From: Canna indica | Taxonomy: Eukaryota; Streptophyta; Magnoliopsida; Zingiberales; Cannaceae | Direction: 5' to 3' | DNA: 64,000 nucleotides | Assembly: GCA_034359265.1 (NCBI GenBank) | Contig: CP136893.1 | Coordinates: 17,923,001-17,987,000 of the forward strand | Part shown: positions 44,265 to 57,645 of the stretch, in pieces | Position numbering within the stretch: the stretch's first letter is position 1 | How the letters are laid out: each line of letters starts with the position of its first letter | Notes under the pieces: generated by a model | Databases searched by the model: none | Seen by the model: only the letters and a program-made list of their open reading frames with translations | What the model was told of the DNA's origin: nothing | Position numbers and translations under genes: made by a program

Positions 44265-45418
44265 TAATTCACGTATTGCATCAAGAAGATTACTGCATAT
44301 TTGTTGGAGTATGGGGTCTGGAATTTGTGAATTAGAGGGTTGTGTGTACAGGCATAATGTATTGCTGCATATGAGAAATAACTTTAATATCAAAGTTCAT
44401 AAGCCAATTGCGCTTTCTGCACTTTGTTCGGATTATTCTACCAAAGTTACAAGTTGGAAAATATTGTTATGCACGTTGAGATGAAGACTTAAGTAGGTGC
44501 GTTGAAGATTGAAAATTAATCGTTGGATATTTGCCAGAATATAGTTCTTATTGGTGATTCCAATTATTTTTCATTTGTGGTATTCAATCTCTTGCTTGTT
44601 TTGTGCCTCAAGATGTTGAAATTCTTAATGATAGTTGATAGATTATATTCACCGATTTTCAAAATAATAGCATTCATATGTTTCGGATGTATCAACTCAA
44701 TATTTCTATGGGAAAGGAAGTATCCCACACAACATTCAATTGTTTTCTTCCCTCCCATTACAAATGAACCAAATAACAAGGAACTCAGAATCATGCGACC
44801 GAGATTAAGTCAGACGTGTACCTCTTTGTGTTTCATAAGCTTTCAAATTCTTTCTTACATGCAATGACATTACTCATAGCTTGTATTGAAAACACATTAC
44901 ATCATACAAAATGAAAATCTTTCATTGTATTACAGTTACATACATGTTAATCAGATGTTGCCTGCCGAGGAATAATACAGCCAATCCTGCCTCTTGGATT
45001 AATCTAATCAAGCAAAGGGTACAGTATTCTTGCAGTCTTAGATGAAACTCTACTGCACAAACCAGTTACTAGATGCTCTATTTTTTTCTCAAAATAGGCA
45101 GAACTTGTCCTTTTCTCAATTTAGCTCGTTGCATCCAGTAAATTTCATGCTTTAGAAAGGAACAGCTAATAGACGTAGGACCTTTCAATTAGCAAAAAAA
45201 GATCATGATTAACGGCCAAGTCCTCGTAGGCGGCACCCGAAGTTAAACCTCAACATTATAATAGTTGAGTAGAGATAACTATTAGTTGCAAAAGAAGCTA
45301 ATCCAATCAAACAGAATTTACCCCAAAATTTAACCTATATAGTTTAAAGTATAAAACAGAATTATTAGCCCTATATCCTCATTTGTGATAAAATTTTAGT
45401 TGTGGTCTAACTATTATT
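44265..45418. other. REV7 3' flank, otherwise nothing recognised
   Basis: It probably includes the REV7 3' UTR in its first few hundred bases. No other gene or repeat was identified. Confidence 0.55.
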
Positions 45419-46507
45419 GGTCTCAATTGTATGCAACACGTTTAACATTGGTGTCCAGTGTTATCAAACTCGCGAGTTAACTCGTAAACTCGGACGAGTT
45501 TACGATCCCAAGTATCAAAATCGAGCTAACTCGCACTCAAACTCGTTTCTGGGTAAACTCGGTAAACTCGCACAAACTCGGTCAAACTCGCGAGTAAAGT
45601 CGGTTAAACTCTCGAGTAAACTCGGTCAAACTCGTGGTAAACTCGGATGAACTTGATTTGATGATAATTATTATGGATTGAACTTGTACTTTTATATTTT
45701 ATCTTTGAGTCATTGTGTGTGTTTTATTATGGACTTAGAATGCTTCATTATGTATGTATTAGACTTGTACTCTTGTATTTTATCTTTATCTGTGCTTTAT
45801 TAGGGAGTTGAACTGCATCTTAATTATAATTTTCAAATTATATTAGATTATATTTTTGTAGTATAATATTTTTTAATATTGTTTTAATATCAGGTAAACT
45901 CTTACGAGTTTACGAGTCGAGTTTACGAGTCGAGTTTACGAGTCGAGTTTACGAGTCGAGTTTACGAGTCGAGTTTACGAGTCGAGTTTACAAAGGCTCC
46001 ACGAGTTTACTTAAACTCTCGAGTTTAACAACCTTGTTGATGTCAATTATATCTAACCGTTTATATTCCGTTAATTAGTCTGCTAAATTGCTGACATGAC
46101 AATCCAAAATGCATAGAATAATATTTTTTTGCCGCGCCATCATCTTCAACAACAACATAGGTTAACCTAGAGAGAGAATGCATTCTTCTCCCATCTCATC
46201 TTCTTGCTCCTCTCTCTCTTATGTTGTGCCATCATCTTCAACAACAACATATGTTAACCTAGAGATAATGTGTTCTTCTCCCATCTCATCTCTCTCTCTC
46301 TCTCTATACAATAGCAAAGAGATGGAGCAAGAAGATAAGAGGGAAGGCGCTCTCTCTAGGTTAACATACATTGTTGCTGAAGATGATGACGTAACAAAAA
46401 AGTATAATTTTATGCATTTTGGATTGCCACATAAGACTAATTAACAAAATACAAACAATGAGATAAAACTGACACCAATGTTAAACGTGTTGCATACAAT
46501 TGAGACC
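45419..46507. mobile_element. MITE with long terminal inverted repeats
   Basis: The outer 37 bp are perfect inverted repeats, starting GGTCTCAATTGTATGCAACA at 45419 and ending with its complement at 46507. Once the nested element is removed, weaker inverted similarity continues for about 300 bp on each side, to a TCTCTCTC-rich centre near 46300. Long inverted repeats without coding capacity suggest a Mutator-like or foldback MITE. No clear TSD was found, so the superfamily is uncertain. Confidence 0.75.
45456..46036. mobile_element. hAT-like MITE nested in the long-TIR MITE
   Basis: The ends CAGTGTTATCAAACTCG and (reverse complement) CAAGGTTGTTAAACTCG match as hAT-type inverted repeats. The flanking 8-mers TTGGTGTC (45448-45455) and TTGATGTC (46037-46044) differ at one base, an 8-bp TSD as expected for hAT. 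The interior is full of AAACTCG/CGAGTTT words, including six tandem copies of CGAGTTTACGAGT at about 45905-45990. Confidence 0.8.
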
Positions 46508-46960
46508 AACCAAAGAATCAACATCTGAAAGTTTCGTCAAAGTTGGAGATATATTTTGCTAATAACCTTATAAAATATAATAAATATAATCTATACATAT
46601 AAGCATATTATAATATTTAACTTGCCATTATTATATAATATATGACATCATCTAGGTTTAGGTTGGGTCTAAGAAACACTGCCAAAAAGTAAACCAAAAA
46701 GTATAATTAACACAAGCAGTGCCAATAAAGAACAGTGTCATTAATTACCAACATTATAAAGTTATGCCTTCAGCAAAATTCCAACGACCTCCATGAATGG
46801 AGAATAAAACAGTAACATAACCACAAAATTCACATCTAAAAACGACATGACCAAAACTCTAACTCGATAACATGAAGACAAATTACAGCTAGCATCCTAA
46901 AAATCTCAAGTTCCTCAACTATCATGGAGATGAAGGTTCAGATGAAGAACCAGAAAAGCC

Positions 46961-47602
<642 letters not shown>

Positions 47603-47666
47603 CTCGACGAGAGCAGAGGAAACACTGATCCGCAATGCGAAAGAAGAGCGGCGGCAAGAGAAACAA

Positions 47667-47675
47667 AACCCTAAT
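47667..47675. promoter_or_regulatory. Telo-box upstream of the eS27 start
   Basis: AAACCCTAA lies 65 bp upstream of the eS27 ATG. Telo-boxes together with TGGGCY (site II) motifs are typical of plant ribosomal-protein promoters, and a TGGGCT is at 47761-47766. A TATA-rich stretch lies between them at about 47697-47720. Confidence 0.7.
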
Positions 47676-47779
47676 TCTGAGACGGAAGCATATTAATGTT
47701 ATAAATATATAAATATAAAAACGGCCTGTGAATGGTTTCTCGGGCTGCAGAGTGGCCGAGTGGGCTCGTTTTAAACCCA

Positions 47780-48507
47780 AACCAAAATTTTAAATCAGTT
47801 GGCCCGTTGATTACGGGCATATAGAATTGAGTGATTATTTTAAATCATAATATGAATCAGAAAATTCCCAAATCCATAATAAGAATCCACAAATTTTTAG
47901 ATCCATAATATTTTTTCTCAAAATCCCTCAAATACTCTCGAGTTCAATCTGGTATTCAGTTCTAGTACAAAAGTCTAGTATTCGATTCTAGACTTTTACA
48001 AAAGTATGGAACCGAATACCATACTTTTGTAAATGTCTATAAACTACTTGTTCCACACTTTTAAGAAAGCCCGAGATCTACTATTTTTTCAAGAAATTCT
48101 AAAAATTATCAATAATATACAAAATAAACTAATTTAAAAACATTGTATATATCGTAATCATCATTATAATTATAAAAAATGATGAATTTATCTTACTTTT
48201 TCAGTTCCACACTTTTGAAAAAATTTAGAACCTACTATTTTCCGACTTTTACATGGGTAATAACATAAGGCTATATGCAATTTGAAGGAAAAAAAAAGGC
48301 AAACTCCACAAATACTGTATGCATTTAAACTGAAAAACCCTATGTACACATTGGAAAGCATTGCTCTCTACAAACATTTTCCTGAAGGAAGAAAATTGAA
48401 AGAATGACACAGCTGTTCTATTTATACAGTTGACTTGCAGCTGACAGTACCAAAAACATGCAGAAAAGGGGTCGATATACAGTGATGGAAACAAGGTACA
48501 GCTGTTA
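47780..48507. other. Intergenic between eS27 and the kinase gene
   Basis: The right part (about 48250-48507) probably includes the kinase 3' UTR. Around 47940-48060 and 48200-48245 the sequence has several TTCxAxACTTTTxxAAAA repeats of unclear meaning. No gene was found. Confidence 0.5.
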
Positions 48508-51495
48508 TTACGACGATCTAAATAGCTGACTCCCAAGAGTTACGGTTGTCGTTCCTTCGCCCATAACAGTAGTCATTCGAAGCTCCTTCTCGCGTATCCG
48601 GTGGAGCTCCATCTCCACATAGTTCATGGGAGGGCGCCTCTCGCTCAATGGATTCAGACACCACGTTATCAGCCTCAAGAACTCCCTTATGCCTTCGGAG
48701 GTAAAATTGCTCACCATCCTCCGGTCAATGATGGCCGAGATGTCGCTTGCCTCTCCGTAGTTCTGTGCCTATACATGAAAAGCCACTGAGGATTAATTGT
48801 TCTAAAGAAGTAACTTTGCGGGTTCTGATTAATTTTAAGCTGAATTCTATATTTCATGCCAGAAGAAGAAGCAAATGTATATATGTATTCATTGAAACTA
48901 ACATTTAAATTCTACTTTTAGAAAGAGACCGTCCTGTTCTTTCTGCCAAAATGAATAACCAAAGGAACTATATGCAGCAAAGCATTAGGGCAATACATGT
49001 GCACTAAACCTACAAGAAACTACCAAAAGAAAACTAAGACAACATGAAACCAGTTATTTTCTTTGGTCAATATTGTTTTGGCCTCTTAATTTGGATTGTG
49101 ACAACCCAGAAGTTCAAATATTTCTATTTACCATAACTGGTGCATTATGTTCACAGACCAAACTTAAGGCAAACTAATAAATAACATGTAACTATGCAAG
49201 TACAACATGGACTTGGAAATAGTATATTGAAAGTTCTCCAAGTCTAATGTGAATGCTATTGTTCTGAGTCAGGAACTTTATCTCTGTTTTAAAGCTTCAT
49301 GAAAGATGAAATGACATTTGTTTATCCCATTTTATTTATAATTCATCACCCAACAATCTTTTAGTTTATCAGCATTGTCTTCTGATGTTGTTCTACCACC
49401 TACAGTTTTGCCCCCCCCCCCCCTAATTAAAGATTGAACAAGTAAAAAGTTATTTGAAACTAGTCCAAAGAGTAGAGATAATTTAGCATTTTTCACAACA
49501 AAGAAAGGAATGAGGTATCATCATAGTGCCTGAAGAAATTATTCAATTGAGAACTACAAAAAAACCAGATATAATTTCTCTACCTATTGATGAACTCTCT
49601 AATTATAGATGATTTATAGATGATTCTCAAAGCCTTGCTAGGTCAATATACAGCAGATGCAACACTTGCCACACATGGAAGAACAGAAACCTAATGTATT
49701 ACGATTAATAGGATGACTGGAGAAGTAATAAGTCAAATCTGGAAGCAAATAATAAACATTGCGGTAAGGTAACCTTATAAAGAAGTTTAATAAGCAATAA
49801 CTACCCATTCTATCAATCTTTGATCGGATATAGCTTCGCGCCCACTAACTAACTCCACAAGAAATATTCCAAAACTATATACATCACTCTTTAAAGAGAA
49901 CCTTCCAGTCTCTTTCACTCTGCAAAGAGAAAAAGTGACAAGTGTGTTGGCAAAAATAAACTTAAATTAAGCTGAATATATACTATGATTCGTGATATCT
50001 TTGATTAACAGTCTACAGAGGTAACATGACTATGATGGCACTTGGAAAAATGTTTCCTTCTACAAATTAGTTTGAAAAAAGACAGATTAGAGGATAGGTA
50101 AATACTCTGGATCAAGGAAAAGATCATCTGTGGTTATCCTAGAAGAAGGACTAGCACCATTTATTCGATTCAGTAAGCTGCGGAGTCCAGCATCAGCAAC
50201 TTTTGGAATGAAATCCTCATCTACAAGGACATTTGTTGTTTTGAAGTTCATGTGCACCAAAGGGGGATTCAGGGAATGCAGATGAGCCATACCTGATCAA
50301 CAGAGAGAAACAAAATGTGAGATTCCTGGACAGCACTGGGATCAGATTCTTGTATTTCATGCGATAAAACATAAACGCTAAACTAAAAAACTTAAGATAT
50401 ATATGATGAGTGCAAGGCAAGATAGTTAGCTAGGGAATCAGGAACAGTTGGGATAAAATTTCTTTTAATAGAGTACAAGGGATTGGACTAATGCCCCACT
50501 GATTGAAGAAATGATCACCTTTAGCAGCCCCATGCGCTACAGACAGTCTGTGCTTGAATTCTAACCTTCCATTTGACATCTGACCAGCACCTACATATGA
50601 AGATAAATATGGTGGCATGCAGTTAGTTCAGGCAACGTAGCAGTCAAGAGTGAAAAAGAAAAGGAATGAGAATCAATGTCTATAAGAAGGTTACCATATA
50701 AATGAGTAGAAACACTGCCATTTGGTACATACTCGTAGACAAGCATCTGCAGATCATTTTCCTGGCAGTAACCCAAAAGCCTTACGAGATTCCTATGCCG
50801 AATAGAAGATAAGTAGCATACCTACAAAAAAGCATTATCATGTTAAGTCTCAAGTCCTTGTGTAAACAATAAGTGTTGCACATGCACTATAGATAGAAGA
50901 TATTTCTCCAAGCTTTTACATCTTATTCTAGTAAAATTTCTGCTTCATACTTTGAGAAAAAAGTAAGTATGCAACTTTGCACTAGCAAGAATCCATCACT
51001 ATTGGAACATCATAGCAGAATGTATAACTACCTCTTCAAAAAAATCCTGACTTGGAGCAGAAGGCCGTCTTTTAATAGCCACGACCATACCATCTTCAAG
51101 CAAGCCCTTATTTACTTCCCCAAACATGCCATAACCAATTAGATTGACGTTGCTAAAATTTTTTGTAGCCACATTCAACTCCTCAAGAGTAAAAATCCGT
51201 GTTCTTTGAGAATCTGGCACATAGGAGGCACCAGCACCCATGGCCAACTCAACATTCTGTTCTTCTGAAAATTCAAGAGAATCTAGCACATGAGTACATG
51301 CGTGAATGAACCAAAATAATTACTTTAAGAAGAACAAACTTTACCTTGTACTGATGTGTCCGATGAATTGCTCTCCGATGATCTTTGGATAGTCCTATTG
51401 TGCGATAGGAAGTAACGAATCAAAATAATTATAATCCCCGCAAATGCTACGGCTCCTGCAGCACCTCCCAGAGCTGCTGCAAGAGCCCCTGACAT
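48508..51495 (-). CDS. Membrane-anchored receptor-like kinase with altered HRD and DFG (likely pseudokinase)
   Basis: The seven exons on the minus strand are 51495-51345, 51282-51032, 50821-50695, 50590-50519, 50292-50106, 49919-49805 and 48768-48508. The 1164 nt give 387 aa. Residues 4-26 form an Ala/Gly/Ile membrane segment with no ectodomain before it. The kinase domain follows: glycine loop GYGMFGEV (100-107), Lys121 in VVAIK and [12 protein letters not shown] near 143. The catalytic loop reads HMNFKTTN (214-221), so Asn replaces the catalytic Asp of HRD. DAG (234-236) replaces DFG, and SDVYSFG is intact. Splicing from DPE to VKETGRF uses a GT-AG pair. The loss of the HRD Asp predicts no or weak phosphotransfer, so a signalling-scaffold role is inferred. 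The kinase subfamily is not identified further. Confidence 0.88.
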
Positions 51496-53060
51496 TTATT
51501 ATCAGATCCACTTCAAGGCAGTAAAATGATGGTAACGAAATCAGCTTCTCTTGACATTGAACCTAAAGTACATTGTATAAGCCCGAGTCAAAGAAAAGTG
51601 AAATTTTTGGAAACGAGGTCAAGAAAGCAATATTGTCGATTTTGGAAAACTAGCTGATTTTCACATGAAGCTTACATGAAAATAATCCAGGTACCCATAC
51701 GATAAAATCAGCTGTAACTAAAATCATTGACAATCCAAACGGACCAGTATCTCTAAGTTGGTAGACGTCCTAGATGATTCAGAATTATTCTATAAACCTA
51801 AAATTGCATTTTTCTAATTTTAACTATCTTGTGAATCCAGATTATTTCTCTATAGGTTGTGTCAACCTAACAATTTACATGCCATCATCACTTCGTTTTT
51901 CTGGCATTCAAGAATTGACCAGGTTTATATCACAGCAAACAATTAAATCTGAGTAGTTCTTTTAAAATGCAAATTTCAGCAATCTGAAAGACTGGCTACT
52001 GCTTGAAACCTTGAGATATAATAGATAATCATGGTCTTAAAAGTTTCAAAGAACTCATCTCTGATGCAAAATTTGATGATCAAAAGCGACATTCCTTGAA
52101 TCTAAAACAATTCAACATCATACATCCATTCTACTTTCAAATTCATCATTGTCACTAAGATTGGGCATCCATAGGAATGTACATTGCTTTTTATCCCTAA
52201 GAACCACACCATCTACATTTGATATTGGGTGATCATCAAAAATGCAAGACAAGATGGGATTCATATGCAACAAGGTCACAATTCGATAAGTCAAACAAGG
52301 AAGACGGATTCATTACCTACAATGTCCTCAGAAGCTTGCGATTGTTCAACTTTGTTGGGAGCTCTTCTTACCTAAATGATCACCTCCTCCTCACCAACCA
52401 AGGAAACAACTTTGACTGCTTTCGCCGGCACCAGAAGCTCTCCCAGATCATACTAGTCAACCCATCAACAAAAGGCAACGGGACTTACTCGTACCAGCAC
52501 TCAATTGGAGTCAAGCTGAGGAATAAGCTCGATTGATGATGGTCGGCCTACAGGAGGAGCTCCCATTTGCACAGCCCCACACTTTGTTTGCTTCTTCAGG
52601 TGGGTGGCGATTGACGAAGACCACAGGATGGTTGCGCTGTATGCATCCCCCACTGTACTTATTATTTTATTCCCATCCCACCTTCCCAATCATCTCACAG
52701 ACGCCGACAACGCCGACAGACAGTGACGCAGTGCCGACGCAGCATCGACTCTTTTGTTCCCCCCTAATTTCCCCCCTTTCCTCTTCTTCTTCTTCCTGTT
52801 CCTGTGTCTCTCCCCAAAAATCACTTCCCTCTCAAAACGGAGAACCAAACAGGAAAAAGGAGGCACCTTTCTCAATTGCGGCAGACTGTGGGAGGAACAG
52901 CTCAAGATTCAACAATGGCCATCGAGTGAAGAACCAAGAGGAAGATGAACACCAGCACAGAGACAGGGAGAAAGAGAGGAAGGAGAAAAGGGTGTTGGTG
53001 TTGGTTCTATGGGTTGTAAAGCAATGAGAAGAAGGTGTCAGGGACTGCAGCTTGGAGGCT
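51496..53060 (-). promoter_or_regulatory. Probable 5' UTR, leader intron and promoter of the kinase gene
   Basis: Upstream of the kinase ATG, about 1.2 kb of non-coding sequence leads to a pyrimidine/purine-biased block at 52700-53030. On the minus strand that block looks like a leader (GAAGAAGAAGAAG, GGGGAGAGAC). A leader intron between them is likely but its splice sites were not determined. No conserved protein was recognised in the open frames here. Confidence 0.35.
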
Positions 53061-54941
53061 TGTGGGCATATATATCTTCTCTCTCTTCCTCTTTCCCATC
53101 CCCTTTTCTTTCAACTGTTGTCCTTGGTATCTGCAAACAATAAATAGTTGGTGCGAGCAGTAAAGAGAGAAAGATACAGGTCTCTCTACGAGGCCAAGGA
53201 TCGATATAAACAACAATTCATGGTAAAAGGGAAGATTAAAGGCGGTAATAAACAAAAGATTTGGAAGGAAGCAAGGGAGAATATTTTCTAGTGGGAGCTG
53301 GTGGGGTGTTGGCTATCACCAAAGAGACAGCTACACTGACGTTGTTCCTACCATCAAAAATTACGAAGGCAAACAAGGAAAGGAAGAGGAGAAGTAACGG
53401 CTACCTGCTTGACCAGGAATTCTCCTTCTCTTCTTAATTCTTCCATTAAAAGCTAGTCTTCAATGTTGAATGTACTCAGGAATTCTTCTTAATTCTTCCA
53501 TTAAAAAGTAGTCTTCAATGTACTGTTTTTACTCTGGGGATTATATATTGTGGAACGAGCAGTAGTTTGGAAAATTGCGATTAAAATAGGAGAAGAGTTG
53601 GTGTGATGCTTGGATTGTCTTCTTCGGTTCTTCTAATCTATCATCTCTTTGTGTGCTGTTGGAAATCTTTGGACAAGCAACAGGGAATAGTGCAATCCAG
53701 CTGTATCCTGCGAATTTATTGTGGTGGCTTGTTCTTGTTGGGCTTCCTTGGCCCAGCGTATCTACCATTTTATTGGTTCATTTTCTTATCTTTTTTCCAA
53801 AAAATATTTGAACCTATGAATTATTAAAAATGCAATGTTGTGCACCATATAAAACCTCAATAATTAATACATGAGTTCCTTTTTCTTTTCAATTATGAAG
53901 CTGGATAAAAAAATAAAACCAATATGGCATTAACAATACAATGTCAATAGAGTTTTTTTTTCCTCTTACGCATTAGCTATACTGCACTCAATCATTGCAA
54001 GTATATTTTTCTAATTATTAATTAATACTACATTAATCTTGTTTTTTTTCCAGACCAACTGACTAAAGGGAGAATAAAGATTATTTATTCGGCACAGCTT
54101 TTTTTAAAAATAAATTGAGTTGATTTACCCATTATTGACTCTTGATCATTTACATGATATATAAACTCATTCGAGATATTTGTATTGAGGATTCGATTTT
54201 ATTTTATGATTTTTTTAAAAAATAAAAATATTTTGACTCGACTTATTCAAAGTCTTATGGGACTAAACAATTTTTTATTTTTATTTTTGCAAATGGGACT
54301 AAACAAATATAATTGAACTCATTGGATATGAGGTGGTCATAATAATTACGGTAGGAAACTGCACTGATTAATATAATTATGTGATGATGAATAATCATTA
54401 AACAAATTAATTAAGGGCATAAATAAAGCGTACAGTTGGCAGACTGGGTTTGATGCCATGCCAATATGCCATGATGAACCCTAATATTAAAACTCTGGCA
54501 TTGGTCAAAGCCACTTCAGGTCCTCTTTTTCTAAAGCAGCAGGTAGCAGCTCAATGATTAGGGTTGAATTGTGGATAGATAATTAAAGGGGAAAAAAAAT
54601 TGCAAGTAGAAGAGAATGATAATTGATAAGTACTGGTGGGCTCAAAATGCCACCCACTTCGGTCTTTTACACCTTCATACTAATTATAAACAATTTGGTC
54701 GTCTCCATCAGCCTCCACCTACCATAAAGAGAACACAGACAAAGTCACCGTGTCCATTTGCATTAATTTTGTAGGGTTTCTCTTCCTCCCACTATGAGAA
54801 AGTTCAGGATCTATATTTGGCGAAAAAATGATTTCTGAATTTTTAAATATATATTTTTGAAATTTTATTTGATATATATAAAAATAACATAATTAAATAT
54901 CTTAATATTAGGAGTATAACACTGCCCCTTGTATTTAAAAC
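53061..54941. other. Intergenic; short tandem duplication at 53415-53525
   Basis: A unit of about 50 bp (GGAATTCT...TTAATTCTTCCATTAAAA...GTCTTCAATG) occurs twice in tandem near 53415-53525. The rest is AT-rich with no gene recognised. Confidence 0.6.
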
Positions 54942-55416
54942 CATGGTTCAAAATCTCGTACCGTACCGGGCGGCAAGTCCAGTATTTACCGATTTTTGAA
55001 AAAATCGGTATATGAGATACCCAGTATTGGAAAAGAGCCGTTGGGTATTGTATTAGGATTTTTGCGTAGCGCAACATAAGAGGGTTAGGGCAAATCAGTC
55101 GCCACACATCCCAACATACGGTGTTGACCTTAGTCGTGTATATCCCCAAGATATGTACGAGTACGACGAACGTCATTCGTCCGTATTTTAAACATTGTAT
55201 TCATGTATTTAATATTTGAATCTTAAATTAAGTATTTCTTGATCAATTATGTGTTAATATTAGAGTTATTTTTAATAGTAAAATTTTTTAAAAAAACTAT
55301 CCAGTATGCATTTTTTTGTACCGGACCGTACCGTGTGTCAGTACAGTACGGTACCGGTACATATCGATAACGGTCAATGATCGAGATGATGACCGATACC
55401 GGTATTTTAAACCTTG
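54942..55416. mobile_element. hAT-like MITE rich in GTACCG/CGGTAC palindromes
   Basis: The ends CATGGTTCAAAATCTCG and (reverse complement) CAAGGTTTAAAATACCG resemble hAT-type inverted repeats. The flanking 8-mers TTTAAAAC and CTTAGAAC agree at six of eight positions, which fits an old TSD. Both ends carry GTACCGTACCG-type words. No coding capacity. Confidence 0.6.
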
Positions 55417-55629
55417 CTTAGAACTATAAATGTTGAAATGAAAGCTAAAAATTATAAGTGCCTGATACATAATACATTTAGAATATATAGTTGCTCCGCG
55501 AGTCAATCAGTAGCTATGTTTCCTAAATAATTACAACCAAATTTTTAGCTCACTAACTCAACAATCGTGAACATGTGGTGGTTTGGGAGAGGATGGTGAT
55601 TGAACATTGTTTATTCGAGTTGTTTTATT

Positions 55630-55805
55630 CACTACTAAAAATTAAGTAATTTGCGACGATTTTTTTACGACAACAAGATAACAATCGTAGATGTAACGGT
55701 TCTGCAATCGTGGAGGATAGGTGTTGACCACACAACAGCATTGCGACCGCGCAACGAATTAATTTATGTGCGACGATTGAATGGCGACTGCGAGATTTCG
55801 TCGCA
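55630..55805 (+). mobile_element. Single CACTA terminus
   Basis: CACTACTAAAAATTAAG is followed by subterminal words GCGACGATT, GCGACCGCG and GCGACTGCG in both orientations. It is arranged like the ends at 19097 and 28307 but with different repeats. The opposite terminus was not found, so this is a truncated relic. Confidence 0.55.
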
Positions 55806-55866
55806 AAGCTATCATAAAATATTATATATCCCTGCGCAAACTTTTTCTGCCCTGCCCCCCTCCCCA

Positions 55867-55869
<3 letters not shown>

Positions 55870-55898
<29 letters not shown>
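55870..55898. repeat. (CT)n microsatellite
   Basis: About 14 perfect CT units. Confidence 0.95.
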
Positions 55899-55901
<3 letters not shown>

Positions 55902-57310
55902 ATCGTCAATGCCCTCGATCTCTCCCTCTCTCTGTGCTTGTTGAAAACCTAGCCACAGACAAGTTCCCGACGAGACCCTGAGATTAAAGGAAGGGCAACA
56001 ATTCCCTCCCTTTTTTTGTGCCTACAGAAAGACCATCGGCGGCCTTCGAGAGTCCCTCCCTTTAAGCTCAGCCCCTGTCCATGATTCAGGGCCACCCCAT
56101 CCACTAGGCCATTGCCTTAGGCGCCAGGTGGATGGGCACCTCCTGCATTTGAATTGATGCATGCATCAATTCAATGTTTGACAATTAATTAACCAAATAT
56201 ATTATATGATTTGATTAATTAATTAATTTGGGTGCACTCTAATTATTGTTTGATTTGCATTAATTATTGTTTGCTTTGCATTAATTGTGTGCATAATCAA
56301 TTAATTTTCATTTGTTGAAATTAAATAGGCTCAATTTAATATTTTTATTTTGAAAAAAAAATCAATCTTCTTATTAAGTTCACAAATTATAGTCCCTTTT
56401 TAGAGAATTTTTAATTTTTAAGAAACGAAAAAAAAATAAATTAAAGTATGCAAAGAGACGAACAATGAGCATATATTATTTGACAATTGTCAGATAATTA
56501 AATTCCGCCGAAGAATTCATTCGTCAATAGAATTGATACATGGGGGCCATTAGATGTATCAGGTTTGCAATTACAGATTATTCGAACAAAATTTTTGCCC
56601 CACTCTTCATCTTCTCTATATCCGCCGGCTCCAAACAATTAAGCCTCCAATGATTGACCGTTCACAAGTTCAAATAAAAACAATGTCTGAATAAATGAAA
56701 GGTTTCATTTTAAAATTTTATCTTAGGCAATAATATTTCTTGGGCCGCCTCCTGCCAAGATTCAATCAAGGGGCGGTATAATATTGGTTTTATTTTAATA
56801 ATAATAATAAATAAATAAATAAAATAATGGAAAGGATTGGAGAGAATATTAAGTGATTCGAAAGAATTCAAATCGCATGAAACATAATAAAGACATTGTA
56901 GATTTAGGTAATTTGTTGAAGACAATTACTAATTACTTGCATGTGAAGCCAGACCTTGGTCTCACCTTAAATGTATTTATTATCAATATTGTTTGGGTTT
57001 CACATCATGGCTACACGTGAAAGCTTATGATCGGTTACAAATTTACAATTAGATAGTGTTGAAGAATATGGAAACATGTTCAATGCCTGTTAAGATGGCA
57101 TGTTCAAATACCAACAAGTGTTATTATTAATTATCACAAGAAAAATAAAATTATAAATTATCTTTCATATTTTCAACTAAATAGAACGAAGACAATTAGT
57201 AACCTTCACGCAGAATTGCAAATTAAATATTTCCTTCAACTTTTGATAAAATGTGCTTCACATGTTTGGAAAATCATTAGATACAAAAGGCCACCGAACG
57301 TACAGCAGCT
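55899..57310. other. Intergenic, nothing recognised
   Basis: AT-rich, with a GC-richer patch near 55960-56150. No gene or terminal repeats were identified. Confidence 0.55.
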
Positions 57311-57391
57311 GTTGAGATGGCCGAGTTGGTCTAAGGCGCCAGATTAAGGTTCTGGTCCGAAAGGGCGTGGTTTCAAATCCCACTCTCAACA
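57311..57391 (+). tRNA. tRNA-Leu (anticodon AAG), copy 1, altered T arm
   Basis: The 81-nt cloverleaf has acceptor stem GTTGAGA/TCTCAAC, discriminator A, D arm TGGCCGAGTTGGTCTAAGG, anticodon stem CCAGA/TCTGG with loop TTAAGGT and a long type II variable arm. The T stem reads GTGGT instead of GTGGG, which breaks the conserved G53-C61 pair and the internal B box (GGTTC to GTTTC). A T run for pol III termination lies at about 57416-57424. Activity is doubtful. Confidence 0.85.
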
Positions 57392-57474
57392 CTTGATGCA
57401 TAATAGAAATGTAGATTTTTTTTTACTAGTTTGTTAAATACCCTCTCATAAGTTAAACTAACCATCTTCCGAAT

Positions 57475-57514
57475 GTTGAGATGGCCGAGTTGGTCTAAGG
57501 CGCCAGATTAAGGT

Positions 57515-57547
<33 letters not shown>

Positions 57548-57555
57548 TCTCAACA
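57475..57555 (+). tRNA. tRNA-Leu (anticodon AAG), copy 2, intact
   Basis: All stems pair, the A box and B box (GGTTCAAATCC) are intact, and a T7 terminator follows at about 57583-57590. It is the only one of the three copies without a visible defect. It decodes CUU/CUC leucine codons. Confidence 0.95.
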
Positions 57556-57645
57556 ATTGATGCATAATTAATTAGAAATATAGAGTTTTTTTACTGGTTT
57601 GTAAAATACCCTCTCATACGATGTTAAACTAGCCATCCGCGGAAT

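Noticed and set aside
45417..45650. ORF of Arg/Ser/Lys-rich sequence
   Set aside because: It reads through the AAACTCG repeats of a MITE.
46178..46444. ORF of 88 codons in the long-TIR MITE
   Set aside because: It reads the Ser/Leu-rich TCTCTC centre and an inverted-repeat arm; it is not a gene.
52219..52536. Plus-strand ORF of 105 codons upstream of the kinase gene
   Set aside because: There is no recognisable domain, and it lies antisense in the likely leader region of the kinase gene. It cannot be supported as a gene.
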